Source of the DNA: CAZOSF01 sp964582415
GTDB taxonomy: Bacteria > Bacteroidota > Bacteroidia > Flavobacteriales > Flavobacteriaceae
Assembly: GCA_964582415.1 (NCBI GenBank)
Contig: CAZOSF010000040.1
Coordinates: 1 to 22,447 of the forward strand
DNA length: 22,447 nt
Reading direction: 5' to 3'
Shown here: positions 1-7,800 of the stretch, piece by piece
Layout of the letters: every line of letters begins with the position of its first letter
How positions within the stretch are numbered: position 1 is the stretch's first letter
Made by a program: the position numbers and the translations under genes
Notes under the pieces: model-generated
What the model saw: the letters and a program-made list of their open reading frames with translations, nothing else
What the model was told of the DNA's origin: nothing
The model's database searches: none

Positions 1-37
1 AGCCACTAAAAGTGACTCAACACAACATCTTACGTTG

Positions 38-111
38 CGGTCTGGACGAGACTCGAACTCGCGACCCCATGCGTGACAGGCATGTATTCTAACCAACTGA
101 ACTACCAGACC
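38..111 (-). tRNA. tRNA-Asp (anticodon GTC)
   Basis: Read on the minus strand, this 74-nt segment folds as a standard cloverleaf. The acceptor stem pairs GGTCTGG with CCAGACC, the T-loop has the GTTCGAGTC-type sequence, and the anticodon loop CTGTCAC gives GTC for aspartate. The discriminator base is G, as expected for tRNA-Asp. The CCA end is not encoded. The anticodon lies at 75-77 on the plus strand. Confidence 0.96.
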
Positions 112-184
112 AATTTTCCAATCCACCTTGATGGAAACACGCGACAGCGTGTATTACGGAAATTGTTGCTTATTTAAGCGGTGG

Positions 185-215
185 CAAATATACACCGCAT
201 TTTTATTTTCACAAA
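185..215 (-). promoter_or_regulatory. Promoter of tRNA-Asp (Bacteroidota type)
   Basis: On the minus strand a TTTG (-33 element, plus 212-215) is followed after 19 nt by TATATTTG (plus 185-192), which matches the Bacteroidota consensus TAnnTTTG. Transcription would start near 178, about 67 nt before the mature tRNA. Both elements and the spacing fit, making this the clearest promoter in the window. An inverted repeat, GCGGTG at 179-184 with CACCGC at 193-198, brackets the -7 element. Confidence 0.62.
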
Positions 216-241
216 TAAAAAAACACAAAAAATAGTGCTCC

Positions 242-1171
242 CTAACCAAACTTCCTGCGCTCCAAGAGATAGGTCAACAAAATCTTGTTAAACCCCTCAT
301 TGATATCGGCCGGAACATAATGAATTTGATACTGCCCACACTTCAATTTCAGATCTTCAAAATAGGCGCTTACTGCCTGTTCGTACGACTCCCGAATGGT
401 ATCGGCATATAAATTCACAAATTCCCCCGTCTCCACATCCACAAAGCGCTTGGGACGATTGCTGAATTCAAAATCCAACTCCTTACTCTTATCATAGGTA
501 TGAAACAACACCACCTCGTGCTTGTTGTATTTCAAATGCTGTAATGCTTCAAACAACTTCTGCTCTTCGGTTTCACTCTGGAACATGTCGGAAAACAAAA
601 ACACCAACGATCGTCGTTTCAACTTTTCGGCAATGAGGTGTAGATGGCTATAAGTTTTGGTGGTTACCGATTTCTGGGTTCGTTCCAAGGTAGCATTCAA
701 TTCGGCCAACAACATTTGATGATGACGCTCACTTCCCTTTTCATTGGCATAATACTCGTAGGTGTCGCTATAAATACTCAAGCCCACCGCATCCCGTTGC
801 CGTTTCATCATGTTCATAATTGCGGCCACCGCCAGAACAGAGAACCCTATCTTATTAAGGGAATCGATGGCATACTCCTTGATTTTGGGATAATGCATGG
901 AACTGCTGTTGTCCACGATAAAGTGACACCGCAAATTGGTTTCCTCCTCATAACGCTTGGTGTACAGCTTATCGGTTTTCGCAAACAACTTCCAGTCGAT
1001 ATGCTTGGTGCTCTCCCCCGTATTGTAAATCTTATGTTCTGCAAACTCGGCCGAAAATCCGTGAAACGGACTCTTATGCAATCCCGAAATAAACCCCTCC
1101 ACGACCTGAGTCGCCAACAATTCCAGATTGTTGAAGCCTTGGATGTGTTTTATGTTTTTTTCGATATGCAT
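242..1171 (-). CDS. DUF58 domain protein with vWA-like fold
   Basis: The 309-residue protein carries the DUF58 signature at residues 47-80 (Y-N-T-G-E-S ... D-W-K ... Y-x-K-R-Y-E-E-E). A MIDAS-like D87-x-S89-x-S91 motif follows, typical of the von Willebrand A fold that often covers DUF58 proteins. No signal peptide or membrane segment is visible, so it is probably cytoplasmic. In Bacteroidota such proteins usually lie between a MoxR AAA+ ATPase and BatA/BatB/BatD genes and are linked to envelope stress or aerotolerance. Here neither neighbour is a Bat or MoxR gene: the upstream genes are a four-helix-bundle gene and clpP, and a tRNA lies downstream. The start at 1171 is the first ATG and has no Shine-Dalgarno sequence. 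The 34-bp leader in front of it consists largely of a heptamer array. The family assignment is firm, the role unknown. Confidence 0.88.
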   Translation of the reverse strand: MHIEKNIKHIQGFNNLELLATQVVEGFISGLHKSPFHGFSAEFAEHKIYNTGESTKHIDWKLFAKTDKLYTKRYEEETNLRCHFIVDNSSSMHYPKIKEYAIDSLNKIGFSVLAVAAIMNMMKRQRDAVGLSIYSDTYEYYANEKGSERHHQMLLAELNATLERTQKSVTTKTYSHLHLIAEKLKRRSLVFLFSDMFQSETEEQKLFEALQHLKYNKHEVVLFHTYDKSKELDFEFSNRPKRFVDVETGEFVNLYADTIRESYEQAVSAYFEDLKLKCGQYQIHYVPADINEGFNKILLTYLLERRKFG

Positions 1172-1176
1172 TTCGA

Positions 1177-1204
1177 GTTATGCGTTAGTAGTTAAGCGTA
1201 ATGC
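1177..1204. repeat. Heptamer array A (4 x 7 bp)
   Basis: Four consecutive 7-mers are visible: GTTATGC, GTTAGTA, GTTAAGC and GTAATGC. On the minus strand they read GCATTAC, GCTTAAC, TACTAAC, GCATAAC and fit NNNTNAC. The array fills the gap between the DUF58 start codon and the stop codon of the four-helix-bundle gene (1206-1208). It is in inverted orientation relative to array B at 1610-1637. Confidence 0.6.
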
Positions 1205-1205
1205 G

Positions 1206-1559
1206 TCACCTGTTAAATTTGCTCACGTGATTTCGTGTCCCCAGTAATAATTTTCTTGTATTCGTTATTAGGTTTTCCAAATGTTGATCGGAATCAATAT
1301 AATTGAATCTAACTGCTAGCAAGTACTGTGTCTCCAATTCTGCAATAGAACCCAACGAAATATTTAAAAATTGCAGAAGTTCCTTTGAACTTTTACGTGC
1401 AAAACCCTCCGCTACATTTGAAGGTATTGAAATTGCCGATCTACGAATCTGACCGGTTAAGCCGAAATTTTCATGTCCTGGAAATTTACCGCTAACTCCA
1501 TAAACGGCTACGGCTAAATCCATACTTTTCTTCCAGACGTCCAACTCTTTGTGATTCAT
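1206..1559 (-). CDS. Four-helix-bundle protein (23S rRNA intervening-sequence protein family)
   Basis: The 117-residue protein has the hallmark order of the family (TIGR02436/PF05635): L-D-V-W-K-K-S-M at 6-13, F-P near 26, F-G-L-T-x-Q-I-R-R-S-A-I-S-I-P-S-N-V-A-E-G across about 32-52, then G-S-I-A-E-L-E-T. Members were first noticed inside intervening sequences of 23S rRNA, but most, like this one, are free-standing small genes with no known biochemical role. The Avd accessory protein of diversity-generating retroelements has the same fold, but no reverse transcriptase or template repeat is seen here. The gene sits between heptamer arrays A and B in opposite orientations, which suggests a small inserted cassette. 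The start at 1559 matches the usual N-terminus. Confidence 0.9.
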   Translation of the reverse strand: MNHKELDVWKKSMDLAVAVYGVSGKFPGHENFGLTGQIRRSAISIPSNVAEGFARKSSKELLQFLNISLGSIAELETQYLLAVRFNYIDSDQHLENLITNTRKLLLGTRNHVSKFNR

Positions 1560-1609
1560 AATAACTCACTTTAAAGATTTATTAGGGGAGTTATTAGATT
1601 TAAAAATTC

Positions 1610-1637
1610 GCTTTACGCCTTACGCTTCACGCTTTAC
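1610..1637. repeat. Heptamer array B (4 x 7 bp)
   Basis: Four consecutive 7-mers on the plus strand are GCTTTAC, GCCTTAC, GCTTCAC and GCTTTAC. The last unit contains the clpP stop codon (1634-1636), so the array begins exactly at the end of that gene. It has the same NNNTNAC form as arrays A, C, D and E. Confidence 0.7.
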
Positions 1638-2179
1638 TGAAGAATTCCATCCACAATCCCATAATCGACGCTCTCTTGAGCGCCCATCCAATGATCGCGG
1701 TTGAAGTCTTTCATGATGCGTTCGAAGGTTTGGCCACAGTTGTCAGCAAGGATTTGAGCACTCAATTCCTTGGTTTTAATAATCTCGGCCGCGGTGATTT
1801 CGATGTCGGCAGCAGGCCCACGAGCGCCACCACTGGGCTGGTGGATCATCACTCGGGCATGGGGCTGAATGAATCGACGCCCCTTTTCCCCTACCGATAG
1901 CAATATACTTCCCATGGAAGCCGCCAATCCGGTACAGATGGTCGAAACCGGACTTTTGATCTGCTTGATGGTATCATACATAGAGAATCCAGCGGTTACA
2001 TAGCCTCCAGGGCTGTTGATATACAACTGAATTTCATCGTGGCTTAGGGAGTCTAAATACAATAAGCGGTCTACCACATGCTTAGCACTTTCATCATCTA
2101 CCATACCCCATAAAAAAATCTTGCGTTCCTTCAGTAGTTGGTTATCGATTTGATCCTGTACTTTATATATTTTTTCCAT
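1634..2179 (-). CDS. clpP: ATP-dependent Clp protease proteolytic subunit, short paralogue
   Basis: The 181-residue protein is a ClpP serine peptidase. The nucleophile S88 sits in G-L-A-A-S-M-G-S, H113 in M-I-H-Q-P and D162 in R-D-H-W. The spacings of 25 and 74 residues equal those of the E. coli triad S97/H122/D171. ClpP forms double heptamers that degrade proteins unfolded by ClpX, ClpA or ClpC. The protein starts almost directly at the mature-type N-terminus, without the processed leader of E. coli ClpP, and ends right after D-G-I-L-Q. Neither tig nor clpX is adjacent. In many flavobacteria the main clpP neighbours clpX, so this is probably a second ClpP, but that cannot be decided from this window. 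A heptamer array begins at its stop codon. Upstream, 2180-2296, I see no convincing promoter. Confidence 0.93.
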   Translation of the reverse strand: MEKIYKVQDQIDNQLLKERKIFLWGMVDDESAKHVVDRLLYLDSLSHDEIQLYINSPGGYVTAGFSMYDTIKQIKSPVSTICTGLAASMGSILLSVGEKGRRFIQPHARVMIHQPSGGARGPAADIEITAAEIIKTKELSAQILADNCGQTFERIMKDFNRDHWMGAQESVDYGIVDGILQ

Positions 2180-2296
2180 AATTATGACCCGAAAAATGGG
2201 GGTTTTATTTGAAGTATCGTTTCTAAAATTCTATCCTACTAAAATAAAAAAAGCAGGGCATATAGGAGGTGTGTTTTTGGAATAATTCCTTCGGAG

Positions 2297-2324
2297 GTTG
2301 AAGGTTAAATGTTGAAGGTCAAAG
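2297..2324. repeat. Heptamer array E (4 x 7 bp)
   Basis: Four consecutive 7-mers are GTTGAAG, GTTAAAT, GTTGAAG and GTCAAAG. Reversed and complemented they read CTTTGAC, CTTCAAC, ATTTAAC, CTTCAAC, again NNNTNAC. It lies in the 347-bp gene-free spacer between clpP and trxA (2180-2526). That spacer otherwise holds arrays C and D, a short inverted repeat and the trxA terminator. Confidence 0.6.
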
Positions 2325-2379
2325 TTATCAAGAGTTGTAAATGAAAATCATTACTAATTGTTCATCGCTAATTAACCCC

Positions 2380-2407
2380 CGCTCACTGCTCACCGTTCAC
2401 TGTTCAC
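2380..2407. repeat. Heptamer array C (4 x 7 bp)
   Basis: Four consecutive 7-mers are CGCTCAC, TGCTCAC, CGTTCAC and TGTTCAC. Only the first and third positions vary between units. The array lies 9 bp from the inverted repeat at 2417-2436 and belongs to the same family as arrays A, B, D and E. Confidence 0.7.
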
Positions 2408-2416
2408 CTTGAAATA

Positions 2417-2436
2417 GGTCTCGACTCCGCTAGACC
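2417..2436. repeat. Short inverted repeat between heptamer arrays
   Basis: GGTCT at 2417-2421 pairs with AGACC at 2432-2436 around a CGACTCCGCT core. The core resembles a CGACTCCGCT-type word that I recall as common in intergenic regions of flavobacterial genomes; that is from memory and unchecked. It is centred between arrays C and D. Confidence 0.45.
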
Positions 2437-2450
2437 AGACACTTTGCTTT

Positions 2451-2478
2451 CTCTCACCTCTCACCTCTCACCTCTCAC
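2451..2478. repeat. Heptamer array D (4 perfect copies of CTCTCAC)
   Basis: Four exact tandem copies of CTCTCAC run from 2451 to 2478 and stop four bases before the A-tract of the trxA terminator. This is the least diverged of the five arrays, which suggests it is the youngest or was recently homogenised. Confidence 0.9.
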
Positions 2479-2481
2479 GAT

Positions 2482-2511
2482 AAAAAAAGCCCCCAAGAGG
2501 GAGCTTTTTTT
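2482..2511 (-). terminator. Rho-independent terminator of trxA
   Basis: A stem of about six positions with one mismatch (2489-2494 with 2499-2504, loop AAGA) is flanked by seven A on one side and seven T on the other. On the minus strand it lies 15 nt after the trxA stop codon and ends in a T-run. Its symmetry would let it work in both directions. Confidence 0.85.
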
Positions 2512-2526
2512 ATTTTAAACTTACAA

Positions 2527-2844
2527 TTATAGTAGAGAATCCAATGCCTCAGTATAAACGTTTTTAGGGGCTACACCTACTTGACGGCCTACCAATTCCC
2601 CTTTATCAAATACCAATACGGTTGGGATGTTACGCACACCATACTTGGCAGCATACATTTGGTGGTTATCCACATCCACTTTTCCTACGATTGCTTTTCC
2701 TTCGTATTCTTTGCTGATTTCCTCGATGATCGGACCCACCATACGGCAAGGACCACACCAAGCAGCCCAAAAGTCGATCAATACAGGTTTATCACTTTTC
2801 AATACGGTTTCTTCAAATGTTGCGTCTGTTATTTCTAAAGCCAT
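2527..2844 (-). CDS. trxA: Thioredoxin
   Basis: The 105-residue protein is a single classic thioredoxin domain of normal length. The redox-active W-C-G-P-C motif places the cysteines at 30 and 33. The F-W-A-A-W leading into it and the cis-proline P74 in N-I-P-T-V complete the active site. No signal peptide is present, so it is cytoplasmic and would reduce protein disulfides using thioredoxin reductase. It is a single-gene unit: a terminator follows directly, and the next gene upstream points the other way. The start at 2844 gives the standard N-terminus. Confidence 0.96.
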   Translation of the reverse strand: MALEITDATFEETVLKSDKPVLIDFWAAWCGPCRMVGPIIEEISKEYEGKAIVGKVDVDNHQMYAAKYGVRNIPTVLVFDKGELVGRQVGVAPKNVYTEALDSLL

Positions 2845-2866
2845 TTTCTTAGATTTTTATAATGCA

Positions 2867-2874
2867 CAAAAATA
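2867..2874 (-). promoter_or_regulatory. Candidate -7 promoter element of trxA
   Basis: On the minus strand TATTTTTG fits TAnnTTTG and lies 22 nt upstream of the trxA start codon. No TTG was found at the -33 distance, so the call rests on the -7 element alone. Confidence 0.4.
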
Positions 2875-3057
2875 GGCATTTTTAATGGGACCCGTACATG
2901 ATTTATATCAGTTTCCCTGATGTCATTATTTGCTTTTGTGATAGGTCATTAACCACTATTTTGGATAACCAAGGGGAATTTACACCTTTGAATTTTGATA
3001 TTTGATGAATAGCCTTAACTTTAAAGCAGTATTGCCAATACCAATAATTCAATTACC

Positions 3058-4845
3058 GTGAATATCAAAACTTTCTTAGGGATGCTATTTGCATTCAGCA
3101 TCCTACATTATTCTGCTATAGCTCAATCCTGTTTGTCGGAAGGCATTGTTTTCGACGCACAAGCCGATATTGATAATTTTAGCGTGAATTATCCCAATTG
3201 CAATGAAATATTAGGAGATGTCACTATCATAACCCCCTTTGTAAATAATGTCTTGGGATTATCACAACTCATAAGTATTCAAGGTGATTTAACCATTAGT
3301 AGTAATAATGTGGAAAGTTTACAGGGACTGCATAATCTGGAATTCATAGGGGGTGACTTGGTTATTCACCAAAATCCTTTAGCTGACTTCATGGGCTTAT
3401 CGAGTCTCACTGAAATTGTAGGTTCTTTAGAGATAACCAATCAAAATTCTTTGGTAGATTTTACGGGCTTGGAATCTCTTCAAAGTATCGGTCAAGACAT
3501 ATTGGTTGAATCTACTCAAATGCAGAATCTATCTGGATTACCTAATGTAACCTTTTTAGGAAGGGATCTATGGGTCTACAACAATGACAATCTACAAAGC
3601 CTTAATACGCTAAACGGGCTCAGCACAATCGGCAATGATCTGTATATAAATGATAATCCGAATCTCACACATCTTTATGGTTTCAATAATCTTACAGAGG
3701 TGAGTGGTAACATGTACATCACTTACAATCAAAACCTGCAAAGTTTTGAGGGGCTCAATTCACTGGTTACCGTAGGAGAAAATGCTATTCTTACAAATCT
3801 TCATAGTATTACCAATTTTGAAGGACTTGGAAGCCTTGTCTCTGTTGGCAATTCATTTGAGGTAGACCACAACAATACGTTGGTAAACTTTTTGGGCATG
3901 GGCAATTTACAAGAAATTGGAAGTGCGACACTCGATGAATTTTATATTGTCTCCAATCCCATGCTGTTGAATTTTGAAGGGCTAAACAGCCTTCAACAGG
4001 TAGCTGGACTCTTCATCGCCGGAAATGATTCAATGATTAACCTTCAAGGTCTAAATGCCCTTAATGCAATTACCATCAATCACTTTTATTTCTCAGGGAA
4101 TCCACTTGTAACAAATTTCGAAGGACTCAACAATTTAACAACTATTGGTTGGACGTTCCAAATTGAGGGAAATAACAATTTGGTCAATTTACAGGGTTTG
4201 GAACAGGTTGAATATATTGGAGGTGGTTTTGTTGTTAACGATAATGATGTCATTTCAAGTTTAAATGGAGTGTCGAGCTTAACTACCATAGGCCATCTTC
4301 ATATTGAGGCCAACCCATTATTGCTGAACTTGGAAGGCTTGGAGTCAGTTACCAGTCTTAATAATGGTGGGATATATATGTTTTCAAATCAAAATAACAA
4401 TATCGAAAGCCTCAGCGGCATAGATAATATTGATTATACAACCATTTCCATGATAAGCATAAATAATGTTTCCTCATTATGGGATTGCTCTGTTAAAAGT
4501 GTTTGTGACTTGTTGTATTATACTGATTCGAGTCACTACAACATCTACCAAAATGGCGAAGGCTGTAGCAACTATTATGAGATTATTGAAAATTGCAAAC
4601 CACTAGGGGTAAATGACGAGTTGGTTTTATCGTCAAAATTATTTCCAAATCCAGTCTCCGATCAGTTTTATATTCAAACTCCTTTCGAACTAGAGAAAGT
4701 CCAATTGTATTCCATGCAAGGACAACTATTAAAAGAGTTCCAACCCCAGGAAATATTTCTTACATCTGATTTGGAAAATGGAATATACTTGGCATTGTTG
4801 CTATCAAGCAATGGAATTAAAGCGATTAAAATTACCAAAATTTAA
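3058..4845 (+). CDS. Secreted leucine-rich-type repeat protein with type IX secretion sorting domain
   Basis: The 595-residue protein begins with a signal peptide (about 1-22, ending S-A-I-A). About 17 imperfect units of roughly 24 residues follow, each with an F/L-x-G-L-x-S-L-x-x-I-G core, resembling receptor-L-domain or LRR-like solenoids. A cysteine-containing cap lies near 480-515. From about 524 a type IX C-terminal sorting domain follows (F-P-N-P-V at 529, then Y-S-M-Q-G-Q, N-G-I-Y-L). It should cross the outer membrane and be anchored or released; ligand and role are unknown. The start is a GTG at 3058: the only upstream in-frame codons before a stop at 3022 contain no ATG, and the next ATG would remove the positive N-region of the signal peptide. 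The gene looks more AT-rich than its neighbours and ends with no gap before the convergent dnaE. Confidence 0.88.
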   Translation: MNIKTFLGMLFAFSILHYSAIAQSCLSEGIVFDAQADIDNFSVNYPNCNEILGDVTIITPFVNNVLGLSQLISIQGDLTISSNNVESLQGLHNLEFIGGDLVIHQNPLADFMGLSSLTEIVGSLEITNQNSLVDFTGLESLQSIGQDILVESTQMQNLSGLPNVTFLGRDLWVYNNDNLQSLNTLNGLSTIGNDLYINDNPNLTHLYGFNNLTEVSGNMYITYNQNLQSFEGLNSLVTVGENAILTNLHSITNFEGLGSLVSVGNSFEVDHNNTLVNFLGMGNLQEIGSATLDEFYIVSNPMLLNFEGLNSLQQVAGLFIAGNDSMINLQGLNALNAITINHFYFSGNPLVTNFEGLNNLTTIGWTFQIEGNNNLVNLQGLEQVEYIGGGFVVNDNDVISSLNGVSSLTTIGHLHIEANPLLLNLEGLESVTSLNNGGIYMFSNQNNNIESLSGIDNIDYTTISMISINNVSSLWDCSVKSVCDLLYYTDSSHYNIYQNGEGCSNYYEIIENCKPLGVNDELVLSSKLFPNPVSDQFYIQTPFELEKVQLYSMQGQLLKEFQPQEIFLTSDLENGIYLALLLSSNGIKAIKITKI

Positions 4846-7800
4846 TCAATTCAGCTTATAATACACCTGCTGTTCACGTAGGGAATCCAATAATTCCTTG
4901 TTGATTTCCACCTTGGTTTTTCTACTGGGCATGTTCAGCTTCACCTCATCTTCCCTATCGTATAGGGTAAAATGCAGCTGACTCTCCCCTTTATGGGATT
5001 TGAATAGTTCTTTCAATAATTTGATGCGCTTTTCTGCCAAGTCTTCAATCGACATCTGTAGCGTCAACTTCTTGGCTTGGGTAGACAGCACATCCTGTAG
5101 CTGCTGGAAATGGTTGAACTGCAAACGGGGATCGCCCTTCTTGCCCTCTTTGTTTACCCAGCCTTCCCGTATCAAGGCTCGCACATAGATAAAACCGTTG
5201 GGAATCAAGAAATGACGGAATTTCAGATACTCCTCATTGAAAATTCGAAATTCAAAGCTATCGTCGTAATCCTCCACCGTGAACGTGGCCCAGCCCTTTC
5301 CTTGGCGGGTTTCCCTATGTTGGACATCGGTAATGATGCCGCCAAAACAAACCTCCTTGTTCACCAAAGACTCCAAATCATGAAAAGCTGCTAATTTCAC
5401 ATTACAGAAATGTTCCATTTCCAATTTGAAATCATCTAGGGGGTGGCCTGAAATATAGATCCCCACCACCTCTTTTTCTTGGCGTAGTTTTTTCATAGTA
5501 CCCCATTCTTCACAAGGCGGTACTTCCGGTTCTGGTATCTGTACCTCACTCGATTCCCCGAACAGGCTTACCTGTGCCGAGTTTTGAGATTCTTGATAAC
5601 GGGCTGCAGTGCGCAACACTTTTTCGAAATACATCACCCCATCCCCATCGTCGTGCATGTATTGGGCGCGATGATTTCCGAAACTGTCAAAGCCGCCAGC
5701 CACAATAAGATTTTCAAACGCCTTTTTATTCGCAGCGCGTAAATCGACCCGTTTGGCCAAATCGAAAAGCCCTTGGTATTTCCCCTCTTTTCGGTTTTCT
5801 ACAATCGTAGCTACAGCATTACCCCCTACTCCTTTTACAGCACCCATGCCGAAGCGAATCGCTCCACTTTTGTTTACCGTAAACTTGTAGAAGGATTCAT
5901 TCACATCCGGCCCCAATACCTCCAATCCCATCCTGCGGCATTCTTCCATAAAGAAGGTCACCTGCTTGATGTCGTTCATATTGTTACTGAGTACCGCGGC
6001 CATATATTCGGCTGGGTAATGGGCTTTTAAATAGGCCGTTTGATAGGCAATCCAAGCATAGCAGGTGGAGTGACTCTTGTTGAAAGCATAACTCGCAAAG
6101 GCTTCCCAGTCTTTCCAGATTTTTTCCAATACTTCGGCGGGGTGCCCATTTTTCTCGGCTTGGGCGATGAATTGTGGCTTCATCTTATCCAGAACCGCCT
6201 TTTGCTTTTTCCCCATTGCCTTTCGCAGCACATCGGCCTCACCCTTGGTAAAATTGGCCAGCTTCTGGGAGAGCAACATCACCTGCTCCTGGTAGACGGT
6301 AATACCGTAGGTTTCTTTAAGATATTCCTCCATCTCAGGAAGGTCATAGGTGATTTCCTCCTCCCCATGTTTCCTTCGAATGAAACTTGGAATATATTCC
6401 ATCGGACCCGGACGGTACAGGGCATTCATAGCGATAAGATCGGCAAAGACCGTAGGTTTCAGGTCTTTCATGTGCTTTTGCATTCCGGGCGATTCGTATT
6501 GGAAGATCCCTACGGTTTCGCCTTTTTGGAAGAGCTCATAGGTCTTGGTATCATCCAATGGAAAGGTATCTGGATCTAATTTCACCCCATGAATATGCTT
6601 CACCAGTTTTACGGTATCCTTGATGAGGGTTAAAGTTTTCAACCCCAAGAAGTCCATTTTCAACAAGCCGGCACTTTCTACTACCGAGTTGTCGAACTGG
6701 GTCACATACAGTTCGGAATCCTTAGCGGTGGCCACAGGAACGAAATTGGTAATATCATCGGGAGTGATGATCACTCCACAAGCATGGATTCCCGTATTCC
6801 TCACGGAACCTTCCAAAACCCGGGCTTGTTTGATGGTCTGGGCTTCCAAATCATCGCCTTCAGAAAGGTTCAGGAGCTCATTGATTTTCGGAATGTCATC
6901 CCCACGGAACCGGCTTCGCAGTTCTTGTTCCGGGATATCGAAAATCTTGCCCAGTTTGGTCATGTTGGGAATGAGCTTCGCTATGCGGTCGGCATCATTT
7001 AATGGTAAATCCAACACCCGAGCTGTATCGCGAATGGACGACTTCGCCGCCATGGTTCCATAGGTAATGATTTGGGCTACTTGATTGGCGCCATATTTAT
7101 TGATTACGTATTCCATGACCTTTCCACGCCCCTCGTCGTCAAAGTCGATATCGATATCGGGCATGCTGATTCGGTCTGGATTCAAGAAACGCTCAAAAAG
7201 GAGATCGTATTCGATGGGGTCGATATTGGTGATGCCCAAGCAATAGGCCACGGCGCTTCCTGCAGCAGACCCCCGACCAGGACCCACAGAAACTCCCATT
7301 TTTCGGGCTTCTGCGATAAAGTCCTGCACAATCAAGAAGTACCCGGGATACCCTGTATTGGCAATAACCTCCAATTCGAAATCGAGACGCTCCTGTATTT
7401 CAGGAGTCACCTCTTTGTATCTTCTCTTGGCGCCTTCGTAGGTAAGATGTTTTAAATAGGCATTTTCTCCCCGTTTGCCACCATCGGCGTCTTCAATGTT
7501 CAAAAACTCCTTTGGAATGGCAAAATTGGGTAGCAATACGTCTCTGTGGAGGCTAAAGGCTTCGATTTTCCCGATGACTTCAGAAATAGTTGAAATCGCC
7601 TCGGGCAAGTCTTTGAAGAGCTCTTTCATCTCTTCCTGACTCTTGAAGTAATATTCTTGGTTCGGCAAGCCATAGCGATAACCCCGTCCACGACCAATGG
7701 GGGTAGATTGCTTCTCCCCGTCTTTTACACATAACAAAATGTCGTGGGCATTGGCATCCTCTTTATCGATATAATAGGTATTATTACAGGCCACCAACTT

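Noticed and set aside
38..111. tRNA as an integration site
   Set aside because: No integrase gene and no repeated copy of the tRNA 3' end was seen in the window.
137..152. Terminator or attenuator hairpin ACACGC / GCGTGT in the tRNA-Asp leader
   Set aside because: It is a clean 6-bp stem but lacks a T-run on either strand and lies in the 5' leader of the tRNA precursor. It may be a processing structure, but nothing shows this.
644..1195. A 183-codon open frame on the plus strand opposite the DUF58 gene
   Set aside because: It is the shadow of a well supported gene. It has no motif, and its end runs into the heptamer array.
2380..2478. CRISPR array
   Set aside because: The repeat units are 7 bp and contiguous without spacers, and no cas gene is nearby.
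6040..6579. A 179-codon open frame on the plus strand inside dnaE
   Set aside because: It is antisense to the conserved polymerase core and shows no family features. Several similar open frames lie opposite this long gene.
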